NCBI GenBank assembly: GCA_002780785.1
Contig: PEUE01000030.1
Coordinates: forward strand, 1 to 10,549
DNA from: Candidatus Portnoybacteria bacterium CG02_land_8_20_14_3_00_45_8
Lineage (GTDB): Bacteria > Patescibacteriota > Minisyncoccia > Portnoybacterales > GWB1-42-6
Direction of reading: 5' to 3'
DNA length: 10,549 nt
In this document: piece by piece, positions 1 through 6,362 of the stretch
How the letters are laid out: every line of letters begins with the position of its first letter
Position numbering within the stretch: position 1 is the stretch's first letter
The notes under the pieces: model-generated
Databases searched by the model: none
What the model saw: the letters and a program-made list of their open reading frames with translations, nothing else
What the model was told of the DNA's origin: nothing
Program-made: the position numbers and the translations under genes

Positions 1-115
1 TGATGAACAGGATAAAGATAAAACTCAAGCACGGCTAGGCCTATGTCTGGCCACTAAAATTGTTTTGGCTAATACTCTAAAATTGATGGGTATTTCCGCG
101 CCAGAAAAAATGTAA
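1..115 (+). CDS. argS: Arginyl-tRNA synthetase, C-terminal end (partial)
   Basis: This is the last 37 residues of a gene that begins before the window; the first full codon starts at base 2 and the stop is TAA at 113-115. The tail reads ARLGLCLATKIVLANTLKLM followed by GISAPEKM. That matches the end of the anticodon-binding helical domain of class I arginyl-tRNA synthetases, whose usual ending resembles R-L-x-L-x-x-A-x-x-x-V-L-x-x-x-L-x-x-L-G-I-x-A-P-E-x-M. The enzyme charges tRNA-Arg with arginine in the cytoplasm. No hairpin terminator follows; the next gene starts 32 bases downstream. Only the C-terminus is visible, so catalytic motifs cannot be checked, but this tail is distinctive. Confidence 0.85.
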   Translation, partial: DEQDKDKTQARLGLCLATKIVLANTLKLMGISAPEKM

Positions 116-133
116 AAAGCGCGTATTTAGCTT

Positions 134-139
134 TATAAT
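134..139 (+). promoter_or_regulatory. Perfect -10 box (TATAAT) of the DHH-like gene
   Basis: TATAAT lies 8 bases before the ATG at 148. A start about 7 bases after the box would fall at or next to the start codon, giving a leaderless or near-leaderless mRNA. There is no Shine-Dalgarno in the gap. The -35 match at 17-base spacing (TGTAAA at 111-116) is poor and overlaps the argS stop. Confidence 0.45.
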
Positions 140-147
140 CGAATACC

Positions 148-1155
148 ATGTCTAAAATTCAAGAATTATTATTGGGTAAGACAGATCAAATTCACTACGA
201 AGAAATAATTAAAAATTATCCCTGGATAATAAAAAAAGGGCAGAATTGTATTTTAAGCCCCGATAGTGATGGTTTATTGTGTGGGCTATTCATGTTAGCA
301 TATTTGGACTGGGAAATAAAAGGATTTTATGATGGCAAGATTATGCTGCTAGACAAAGATACCCCTGTTAAGGATTGTGTCTTTTTAGATATGGAAATTT
401 TCAGGGAAGAGATAAAAAGTGTTGGTCATCATATGATGCAATTTAATAAAAATAAAAAACCTGCTAATTGGGGCAATTTTAAAAATTGTATTCAAGCAAA
501 TAATTTAAGAAACTACGATGGTTATCACGATTTTCGTTTAAAATATCCTTTAGCTACAATTCATTTATTAATGGGAATAGTCGGTTCAAAAATAAAATTA
601 ACGATTCCCAAAACCGCGATTTGTCCTTTGCTTTATGTTGACGGTGTCTTCAAAAATTTATTCGGCTATCCTGAAAATTGTATTGATTGGTTAAGGTATT
701 TGGGGGCTGATTCGAGTATTAATAAATTGAATAGCATATTCTTTAATGAGCATTACTCTGTGTATGACCTGATGCTTGCTTTGAAGGATTTTTTTGTAAA
801 AATTGACGAAATAGGCGATGGTCGAAGTAGAAATGATAAAATAAAAATTTCCGACTCAAAGGGAGAGATAGTTAATCTTGTTGAAAAAGACAATATTTGC
901 GAAATTAATAAAGAAGAAAGTAAAAAAGCAGATATTTTTTTAGAAATTTTGTCGAAGTTGACTACATGGAAATATAAGAAAAATGATTGGCAGTGGTCTG
1001 ACTTTAAACTTTATTGTTTTAGTAAGGATAATATTAAGCCAAGCAATAGGAATTTTGAAGAAATGATAAAAAACAATCCGCTGTCTTGGGCTATGACTAG
1101 CGGATTGGCGATAGAATATACGCTGGAAAAACAAGAAAATAATCTATTAGAATAA
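148..1155 (+). CDS. Uncharacterised DHH-like protein, candidate hydrolase/nuclease of the island
   Basis: A 335-residue soluble protein with no signal peptide or membrane helix. I do not recognise a named family. Residues 36-42 read LSPDSDG, followed by a hydrophobic stretch, then VFLDMEIF with Asp81, then SVGHHMMQFN with His94-His95. This order and spacing recalls DHH-superfamily phosphoesterases (RecJ, nanoRNase), which use an Asp-x-Asp motif, a second Asp and a DHH triad for Mn binding; here the triad would be G-H-H. Asp165 in LLYVDG could be a further ligand. The C-terminal third (about 225-335) is Lys/Glu/Asn-rich and matches nothing I know. Base composition is very AT-rich (13 G+C of 60 at 901-960). 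The 3' end overlaps the convergent LexA-methyltransferase gene by 9 bases. Alternatives are a restriction nuclease or a nucleotide phosphoesterase. The gene is well supported; the DHH reading is tentative. Confidence 0.6.
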   Translation: MSKIQELLLGKTDQIHYEEIIKNYPWIIKKGQNCILSPDSDGLLCGLFMLAYLDWEIKGFYDGKIMLLDKDTPVKDCVFLDMEIFREEIKSVGHHMMQFNKNKKPANWGNFKNCIQANNLRNYDGYHDFRLKYPLATIHLLMGIVGSKIKLTIPKTAICPLLYVDGVFKNLFGYPENCIDWLRYLGADSSINKLNSIFFNEHYSVYDLMLALKDFFVKIDEIGDGRSRNDKIKISDSKGEIVNLVEKDNICEINKEESKKADIFLEILSKLTTWKYKKNDWQWSDFKLYCFSKDNIKPSNRNFEEMIKNNPLSWAMTSGLAIEYTLEKQENNLLE

Positions 1156-2598
1156 TGTTTTGTTGAATGCTCCTTCTTCCTCTATCCTTTTTTTCGCTAA
1201 TTCACAGTATTCGGTTGATGTGTCTATTCCAATATAATTTCTATCTAATTGAATAGCAGCTAGGGCAGTTGTGCCACTACCAATAAATGGATCTAAAACG
1301 ATGCCATCTTTTGGGCAAAAACATTGGATAAAATCGAATGGAATTTTGTCTGGAAATGTTGCAGGGTGTTGATGTTTGAGGCGGGTGCCATCTCCTGCTG
1401 TCATATATTCCCAAATCGTACCGCGGCATTTCATTGGATTGATAGTGATCGGTCGAGTAGCAATTCTTACGCCATTGGTAAGACGAGTGCCCCCACCGGT
1501 TAATGTTTTGCCTCCGTGCTTTGAAGGGATTTTCAGGGGATCTTTATTAAAATATTGCGGTCGCTCTCCCTTTAGGAAAATTGGCATATATTCGTGGTCG
1601 ACGCGAAAGCGTTTATTCCACCAGGCGCCTTCTGCGCCATATTTTTTATAAATAACTGTTTCAAATAATTTAAAGCCGACATTATCAACCCAGTCAACGA
1701 TGGTCTTAAATGAGGTAAGCGATTTGCCAAAGTTTTTTGTCTGATCTTGAATAACCATAACAGCTAATCCGCCTTCTTTTAAAACCCTGTATATTTCTTT
1801 GCCAGTGGCGTGTAAATTAAAAGTAAACCCATTATATTTTCTAATTCCATCATATGGGGGGGAGGTAATAATTAAATCAATTGAGTTATCAGGAATTTTT
1901 TTAATCTCTGCAACTGCATCGCCGCAAATAATTTTATTTATTGGCATGGTATCATATTTTTTTGTTTCTTTTTGCGGCAACAACTCTTCTATTTGTAAAT
2001 CTTTTTCATTTTTTATTATATCTATAACAACGCCCTGTATAGCGATATCTCGGTCTCTTTTAATTATTATTGGTTCGATGGTTTTATTTGCCGGTTGTAA
2101 ACGGATACACCCTTTTTCTTTATAGTATTTTTTTAGCGTTGCCTCGCAATTATCTATAAGCGCTACTATCTTTTGCCCATTTTCGGCTGTTTTTTGTTGT
2201 CGCACTAAAACAACATCCCCGTCATTTATATTTTCATCAATCATACTATTGCCGATTACGCGAAGAGCATAGACCTCTGATGAGGGGGGGATTTTGCTTT
2301 TAGGGATAGCTATCATCTCTTTGTCTCGAATAGCTTCAATCGGTTGACCCGCCGCGATGGTTCCTAAAAGAGGGATTTTTATCATTGTTTCACGCCCGAC
2401 AACATCAATAGCGCGGGGTTTATTTTTTTCCTTGGCTAAATATCCTAAATCGCGAAGTCTAGACACATGAAAATGAGCCGTAGAGACGGAAGATATTTTT
2501 AGATGTTTTTTAATTTCTTCAAGAGAGGGCGAAAAGCCCTTCTTTTTTTGAAAAGAGGTAATAAAATCGAGAGTTTGCTTTTGGCGTTTGGTAATCAT
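1147..2598 (-). CDS. LexA repressor fused to a beta-type DNA methyltransferase
   Basis: One uninterrupted 483-residue frame with two domains. Residues 1-200 are a full LexA: a winged helix-turn-helix (about 1-65), an Ala83-Gly84 bond in GTIAAGQP, Ser118 in GNSMI and Lys156 in EATLKKY. In E. coli LexA the corresponding elements are Ala84-Gly85, Ser119 and Lys156, so RecA-stimulated self-cleavage should be possible. Residues about 201-217 are a charged linker. Residues 218-483 are a DNA methyltransferase of the N4-cytosine/N6-adenine family: GDAVAEIKKIPDNSIDLIIT leads into TSPPY (245-249, catalytic motif IV), and DPFIGSGTT (436-444) with NYIGID forms the S-adenosylmethionine site. Motif IV before motif I indicates the beta order. 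TSPPY fits N4-cytosine or N6-adenine methylation; the target sequence cannot be read. Met218 resembles a normal methyltransferase start, so a separate shorter product is conceivable. No Shine-Dalgarno precedes the ATG. Confidence 0.9.
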   Translation of the reverse strand: MITKRQKQTLDFITSFQKKKGFSPSLEEIKKHLKISSVSTAHFHVSRLRDLGYLAKEKNKPRAIDVVGRETMIKIPLLGTIAAGQPIEAIRDKEMIAIPKSKIPPSSEVYALRVIGNSMIDENINDGDVVLVRQQKTAENGQKIVALIDNCEATLKKYYKEKGCIRLQPANKTIEPIIIKRDRDIAIQGVVIDIIKNEKDLQIEELLPQKETKKYDTMPINKIICGDAVAEIKKIPDNSIDLIITSPPYDGIRKYNGFTFNLHATGKEIYRVLKEGGLAVMVIQDQTKNFGKSLTSFKTIVDWVDNVGFKLFETVIYKKYGAEGAWWNKRFRVDHEYMPIFLKGERPQYFNKDPLKIPSKHGGKTLTGGGTRLTNGVRIATRPITINPMKCRGTIWEYMTAGDGTRLKHQHPATFPDKIPFDFIQCFCPKDGIVLDPFIGSGTTALAAIQLDRNYIGIDTSTEYCELAKKRIEEEGAFNKTLF

Positions 2599-2615
2599 AG
2601 TGTGTTGTAGATAAC

Positions 2616-2624
2616 TGTGGATAA
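2616..2624 (-). promoter_or_regulatory. TTATCCACA site (perfect DnaA-box consensus), operator candidate
   Basis: The minus strand reads TTATCCACA, identical to the DnaA-box consensus, 18 bases upstream of the LexA-methyltransferase start. A near copy in inverted orientation lies at 2688-2696. Between them sit the divergent promoters. DnaA, the encoded LexA, or another repressor could bind here; the sequence alone does not decide. Confidence 0.35.
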
Positions 2625-2630
2625 GTTAAA

Positions 2631-2658
2631 TTGACTTTTCTTGTATCCTTATTATAAT
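2631..2658 (+). promoter_or_regulatory. Strong sigma70-type promoter TTGACT-16-TATAAT
   Basis: TTGACT at 2631-2636 and TATAAT at 2653-2658 are separated by 16 bases. This is the best plus-strand promoter match in the island and points at the small membrane protein and probably the YjzC-like gene. Transcription would begin near 2665, leaving a leader of roughly 115 bases before the ATG at 2780. It lies between two inverted TTATCCACA-like sites, so repression by something bound there is plausible. Confidence 0.6.
2651..2656 (-). promoter_or_regulatory. Minus-strand -10 box (TATAAT) overlapping the divergent one
   Basis: The 10-base palindrome TATTATAATA at 2650-2659 gives a perfect TATAAT on both strands, offset by two bases. 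The minus-strand copy would serve the LexA-methyltransferase gene with a leader of about 47 bases. Its -35 is weak (TGGATT at 17-base spacing). Two polymerases could not occupy both promoters at once, so the genes may be expressed in a mutually exclusive way. Confidence 0.35.
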
Positions 2659-2687
2659 AGAAAATAAATAGAAAATCCATAGGTGAG

Positions 2688-2696
2688 TTTTCCACA
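2688..2696 (+). promoter_or_regulatory. TTTTCCACA site, inverted partner of the 2616-2624 box
   Basis: One mismatch from TTATCCACA. Extended to CTGTGGATAAG (2615-2625) and GTTTTCCACAG (2687-2697), the two sites form an imperfect inverted repeat matching at 9 of 11 positions, spanning both promoters. It lies about 20-30 bases into the predicted plus-strand transcript, a typical repressor position. Confidence 0.3.
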
Positions 2697-2718
2697 GGGT
2701 AATAGCTAAAATAAAAAA

Positions 2719-2787
2719 ATGACGAATAAGATTATAGGGGGAGACAGTAAAAAACGAAGATACGGAAGTAATTATAAGTATGCCTAA
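2719..2787 (+). CDS. Possible 22-residue leader peptide
   Basis: A short frame beginning MTNKIIGGDSKKRRYG and ending YKYA, rich in Lys, Arg, Gly and Tyr. Its last 8 bases overlap the start of the membrane-protein gene (ATG at 2780), an arrangement compatible with translational coupling. It lies downstream of the strong promoter at 2631-2658. There is no Shine-Dalgarno before its ATG and no recognisable family, so it may be chance. Confidence 0.2.
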   Translation: MTNKIIGGDSKKRRYGSNYKYA

Positions 2788-3031
2788 CGAAGTCGAAATA
2801 AGCTTGGTTCAGGCCAATGAATTAAGGCATTACGAATTATTTCAATGGCTTGTTGCATTACTTTTACCAGTAGCCGTCGGTTTTTGGACGGCTTATTTTA
2901 CGGGCGGGAAAACACAAGAGTTATTTTGGAGTGCATTAATTTTTTCGGCCACTTCTTTGCTATTTGTCGCCTTAGTTTTTGTATATAGAAAAAAAGTTTT
3001 TCATGGAAGTATAAAAAAACCGCATTTCTAA
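2780..3031 (+). CDS. Small two-helix membrane protein, unknown function
   Basis: An 83-residue protein. Residues 1-20 are polar (MPNEVEISLVQANELRHYEL). A first hydrophobic helix covers about 21-41 (WLVALLLPVAVGFWTAYF), a short polar loop TGGKTQ follows, and a second helix covers about 47-68 (LFWSALIFSATSLLFVALVF). The basic tail RKKVFHGSIKKPHF would favour both ends facing the cytoplasm by the positive-inside rule. No known family is recognised. It is the first substantial gene behind the strong promoter divergent from the LexA-methyltransferase gene. If that region is a LexA operator, this protein would be damage-inducible. Small membrane toxins, holin-like proteins or accessory anchors are all possible; nothing in the sequence chooses between them. 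Upstream GGAAG is 11 bases from the ATG, a weak ribosome site. Confidence 0.6.
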   Translation: MPNEVEISLVQANELRHYELFQWLVALLLPVAVGFWTAYFTGGKTQELFWSALIFSATSLLFVALVFVYRKKVFHGSIKKPHF

Positions 3032-3137
3032 ATTCTTTTAAAAAATAAAAGCGAATAAAGGGTAGAAACGGTATGGCATTAATCGCGTAAAGAAGCAACA
3101 AAAGGTCGAATAATTAATAGATAAAGGAAAAGGATAC

Positions 3138-3311
3138 ATGCAAAAAAAGTATAAGCCAGGAGAAATAGTTCCTAGATCGGGGCAATACGCAAAAATTGGG
3201 CCTCGAGGTGGTAAAACTGGAGAAGAAATTACTTCGGTAAAGGGCAAAATTTTTCCGCCAACCGAAAAGCCAAAAATTACTTATAAATTAGTAGACCCAA
3301 CGAAACATTAA
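3138..3311 (+). CDS. YjzC-like small protein
   Basis: A 57-residue protein starting MQKKYKPGEIVPRSGQYAKI and continuing GPRGGKTGEEIT, with FPPTEKP and TYKLVDPTKH at the end. The pattern K-P-G-x-x-x-P-x-S-G-x-Y, a Gly-rich middle, then F-P-P-T and T-Y-K-L, matches the small YjzC-like family (Bacillus subtilis YjzC and relatives), whose function is unknown. Translation is well supported: AAGGAAAAGG lies 4-14 bases before the ATG, the clearest Shine-Dalgarno in the window. It follows the membrane-protein gene by 106 bases with no terminator between, so the two may share a transcript. No cysteines, signal peptide or membrane helix. A longer reading frame on the opposite strand over the same bases has no recognisable protein and was discarded. 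Confidence 0.75.
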   Translation: MQKKYKPGEIVPRSGQYAKIGPRGGKTGEEITSVKGKIFPPTEKPKITYKLVDPTKH

Positions 3312-3506
3312 TTTATGAGATAAAAAAACAAAGAGAGAAGAGGCGCTGTTTTACTATGTCCTCCAAATTATACTTTGGCGGGTTTTTTGTTCGGAAAATA
3401 GGTTAAAAATAGGCCGATTTTAGGGGGCAAGATTTTAACCCCATTAGAAAGCCGATGTTTCAAACGGGGTTTACTTTTAAGCCATTTTCGGCTAAGATAA
3501 AAAAGC
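3312..3506 (+). other. Non-coding leader between the island and ileS
   Basis: No gene was found. An 8-base inverted repeat GGTTAAAA (3401-3408) / TTTTAACC (3433-3440) has a 24-base loop. A second, AGCCGA (3450-3455) / TCGGCT (3488-3493), has a 32-base loop, and GCCGAT occurs twice (3413-3418, 3451-3456), so alternative pairings are possible. No T-box signature or run of U after a hairpin was seen. A TATACT at 3369-3374 lacks a good -35. Confidence 0.35.
3470..3498 (+). promoter_or_regulatory. Candidate ileS promoter TTTACT-17-TAAGAT
   Basis: TTTACT at 3470-3475 and TAAGAT at 3493-3498 have 17-base spacing and 4 of 6 consensus matches each. The -10 ends 8 bases before the ileS ATG, so the message would start almost at the codon. 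No Shine-Dalgarno is present, which fits leaderless initiation. An upstream promoter with a structured leader is the alternative. Confidence 0.35.
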
Positions 3507-6362
3507 ATGAATTTACCTCAAATTGAGCTAAAAGTCCTGAAGTTTTGGGACACAAAGAAGATATTCAAAAAATCCATCTCCCAGCGCAAAGGGAGTAAAC
3601 TTTTTAGTTTTTACGACGGCCCGCCTTTTGCTTCCGGCCTGCCCCACTACGGCCATATTTTAGCCACCACCATTAAGGACGCGGTTTTGCGTTATGCCGC
3701 GATGCGCGGTTATCGCGTGGAGCGCCGGGTCGGTTGGGACTGCCACGGCCTGCCGGTGGAAAATTTAGTAGAAAAGGAGCTGGGGATTAAAAGCAAGCGG
3801 GAAATAGAAAAACTGGGTATTAAAAAATTCAACGAGGCCTGTCGCGCCTCAGTTTTTCAGTGTGTCAAGGACTGGGAAGCGACGCTTAAACGTGTTGGCC
3901 GCTGGGCCGATTACAGCGATGCCTACACCACCATGGATAATTCATATATTGAATCGGTCTGGTGGGTTTTCAAAAAACTTTTCAATCAGGAGCTGGTTTA
4001 CCGGGCTTATCGGGTGACGCCTTATTGCCCGCGGTGCGGCACGCCGTTATCTAATTTTGAATTAAATCAGCCCGGCGCTTATCAGGAAATTGAAGACCAG
4101 TCGGTTTGGCTGCGTTTTCCGATTAAGGGGGAAGTCGGCAGTTTCTTTTTGGTCTGGACAACCACTCCTTGGACATTGCCGGCTAATACTGCTTTAGCCG
4201 TGGGGGAAAACATTAACTATGCCAAAGTTAAGGTGGGCGAGGAAAAATATATTTTAGCTAAGGACTTGCTGGAAACGCTCGGCCAGCCCTACGAAATTGA
4301 AAAAGAGTTTTTGGGCGGAGCGCTGGTTGGCCAGGAATACGAGCCGCTTTATGAAATGAAACTAGAAAAGCCCGGCTATCGCGTAGTGGCAGCTGATTTT
4401 GTTTCGGTTGAGGATGGCACCGGCATTGTTCATATTGCGCCGTCTTTTGGCGTGGAAGATATGGAATTGGGCCAAAAAGAAAACTTGCCCGCGATAGTGT
4501 CGGTTGATTTGGAAGGTAAGGTGAAGAAGGGGTTGGGCATTCCGGGCGAAGGAAAATTTGTTAAAGATGCGGACGAAGAGATAAAGGCCGATTTGAAAAA
4601 GCGTAGGTTCCTTTTTAAAGAAGCCAAAATCAAGCACAGCTATCCTTTTTGCTGGCGTTGCGACACCCCCTTGATTTATTATCCCTTAAGCACCTGGTAC
4701 ATAGCGGTGACCAAGTTTATAAGTCAGCTGGTAAAAAACAATGAACAGATTCATTGGGTGCCGGAACACTTAAAAGAGGGTCGGTTTGGCAATTGGCTGG
4801 AAGGCGCTCGCGATTGGGCGGTTTCGCGCAATCGTTTTTGGGGCGCGCCGATTCCCATTTGGCTTTGCGGCCAGTGTCAGAATATAAAAGTGGTGGGGAG
4901 CATTAAGGAACTAGGTAAAAAAATCAAGGACTTGCACCGGCCATACATTGATGATGTTAAATTTACTTGCGACAAGTGCGGCGGAGAAATGCGGCGCACC
5001 GAAGAGGTATTTGATTGCTGGTTTGAATCCGGCTCTATGCCTTATGCCCAGTGGCACTATCCCTTTGAGAATAAAAAAATGGTGGAGGAGACCTTTCCGG
5101 CCGATTTTATTGCCGAAGGGCTGGATCAGACCCGGGGCTGGTTTTACACTTTGCACGTTTTATCTTCGGCTTTGACTTTGCAAAACATTGGATTGGGAGT
5201 TAATCAGCCGGCTTTTAAGAACGCGGTGGTCAACGGCATGATTTTAGCCGCCGATGGAAAAAAACTTTCCAAGCGTTTGCGCAACTATCCGTCGCCCGAA
5301 GAAATTTTTGCTAAATACGGCGCCGACACTCTGCGCTATTTCCTGCTGGCGTCAACGCCCATTGGCGAAGATTATTATATGTCTGATAAGCGCGTTGAAG
5401 AAATTTATCGGCGCACAATTTCCACTTTTTGGCATACTTATTCATTTTTCAAAACCTATACCGACCGCAATTTTAAGCCGCAAAAGAGTTTCAAGCCCAG
5501 CAATTTGCTGGACCGCTGGATTTTATCGCGCTTAAATAATTTAAACCTGACCATGATGGCGGCGATGGATAATTATGAATTAACGCAGGGGGCTAGGCCG
5601 CTAGACGCTTTTTTGGACGACCTTTCTAATTGGTATGTGCGCCGTTCCCGCCGGCGATTTCAAAAGCCAGATAAAATTAGCGATAAAAACGCGGCTTCCC
5701 AAACGCTATATCAGGTGCTGTTGACCTTAGCCAAACTTAGCGCGCCCTTTACTCCTTTCTTGAGCGAAGAAATTTACCTTGGTTTGAAAAAAACCAAAAT
5801 GCCAGAATCAGTGCATTTGTGCGATTATCCATCGTCCGATAAAAAACTGATAAATAAATCACTGGAAGAAAAGATGGCACGGGTGCGAGTCATAGTGGCG
5901 CAGGCCTTGGCCGAGCGCGCCGCGGCCAGTTTGAAAGTGCGCCAGCCCTTAGCGGCGCTAAAAATAAAAAATGCCAAGCTCAAGACCGATAAAGAGTTGC
6001 TGGACATAATTAAAGACGAGGTGAATGTTAAAGAGATTATTTTTGATGCCGTACTGAAAAATGAAATTGCGCTGGATAAAAAATTAACCAAGGACTTAAA
6101 AGAAGAGGGACTGGCGCGGGATTTGGCGCGGTCTATTCAGGATATGCGCAAAGAAGCGGGCTTGACGCGCAAAGATACAATTTTAATCGTTTGGCAGAGC
6201 CATGATAAGATTTTGAGCGGTCTGATGACTAATTGGGGAAAATATTTTATGCAAGAAAATTCGGCTAAAGAAATTGCCGTCTACGACAAGAAAGAGAGGT
6301 ATTTATTGACCAAGGACTTAAAGCTGGGAGAAAGTAAAATAAAAATAGCTATTAGAAAGTAA
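3507..6362 (+). CDS. ileS: Isoleucyl-tRNA synthetase, type 2-like
   Basis: A complete 951-residue class I synthetase that charges tRNA-Ile in the cytoplasm. Order of landmarks: a typical start MNLPQIELKVLKFWD; PPFASGLPHYGH with the HIGH-motif variant HYGH at 47-50; the editing (CP1) domain with TTTPWTLP at 218-225 and GTGIVHIAPSFG from 304; the conserved CWRCDTPL; cysteine pairs in CGQCQN and CDKCGGE; the catalytic EGLDQTRGWFY; and the KMSKS-motif variant KLSKR at 586-590. The C-terminal part carries the anticodon-binding helices and an EGLARDLARSIQDMRKEAGL segment typical of type 2 enzymes. HYGH plus KLSKR and this tail place it with the eukaryote/archaea-like IleRS2 group, whose members are often mupirocin tolerant. 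The start is fixed by the N-terminal match. The stop shares one base with the recO start (TAATG), indicating translational coupling. Confidence 0.97.
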   Translation: MNLPQIELKVLKFWDTKKIFKKSISQRKGSKLFSFYDGPPFASGLPHYGHILATTIKDAVLRYAAMRGYRVERRVGWDCHGLPVENLVEKELGIKSKREIEKLGIKKFNEACRASVFQCVKDWEATLKRVGRWADYSDAYTTMDNSYIESVWWVFKKLFNQELVYRAYRVTPYCPRCGTPLSNFELNQPGAYQEIEDQSVWLRFPIKGEVGSFFLVWTTTPWTLPANTALAVGENINYAKVKVGEEKYILAKDLLETLGQPYEIEKEFLGGALVGQEYEPLYEMKLEKPGYRVVAADFVSVEDGTGIVHIAPSFGVEDMELGQKENLPAIVSVDLEGKVKKGLGIPGEGKFVKDADEEIKADLKKRRFLFKEAKIKHSYPFCWRCDTPLIYYPLSTWYIAVTKFISQLVKNNEQIHWVPEHLKEGRFGNWLEGARDWAVSRNRFWGAPIPIWLCGQCQNIKVVGSIKELGKKIKDLHRPYIDDVKFTCDKCGGEMRRTEEVFDCWFESGSMPYAQWHYPFENKKMVEETFPADFIAEGLDQTRGWFYTLHVLSSALTLQNIGLGVNQPAFKNAVVNGMILAADGKKLSKRLRNYPSPEEIFAKYGADTLRYFLLASTPIGEDYYMSDKRVEEIYRRTISTFWHTYSFFKTYTDRNFKPQKSFKPSNLLDRWILSRLNNLNLTMMAAMDNYELTQGARPLDAFLDDLSNWYVRRSRRRFQKPDKISDKNAASQTLYQVLLTLAKLSAPFTPFLSEEIYLGLKKTKMPESVHLCDYPSSDKKLINKSLEEKMARVRVIVAQALAERAAASLKVRQPLAALKIKNAKLKTDKELLDIIKDEVNVKEIIFDAVLKNEIALDKKLTKDLKEEGLARDLARSIQDMRKEAGLTRKDTILIVWQSHDKILSGLMTNWGKYFMQENSAKEIAVYDKKERYLLTKDLKLGESKIKIAIRK

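Noticed and set aside
1376..2125. Plus-strand frames inside the LexA-methyltransferase gene
   Set aside because: They are antisense shadows of a gene with conserved motifs along its whole length.
2600..2720. Replication origin based on two DnaA-box-like sites
   Set aside because: Only one perfect and one imperfect box, no box cluster, and no dnaA, dnaN or similar gene nearby. An operator role is simpler.
3038..3247. Minus-strand frame opposite the YjzC-like gene
   Set aside because: No recognisable protein; the plus-strand gene has family similarity and a clear ribosome site.
3312..3506. T-box riboswitch upstream of ileS
   Set aside because: The conserved T-box core (TGGNACCGCG-like) and a following terminator hairpin with U-tract are absent.
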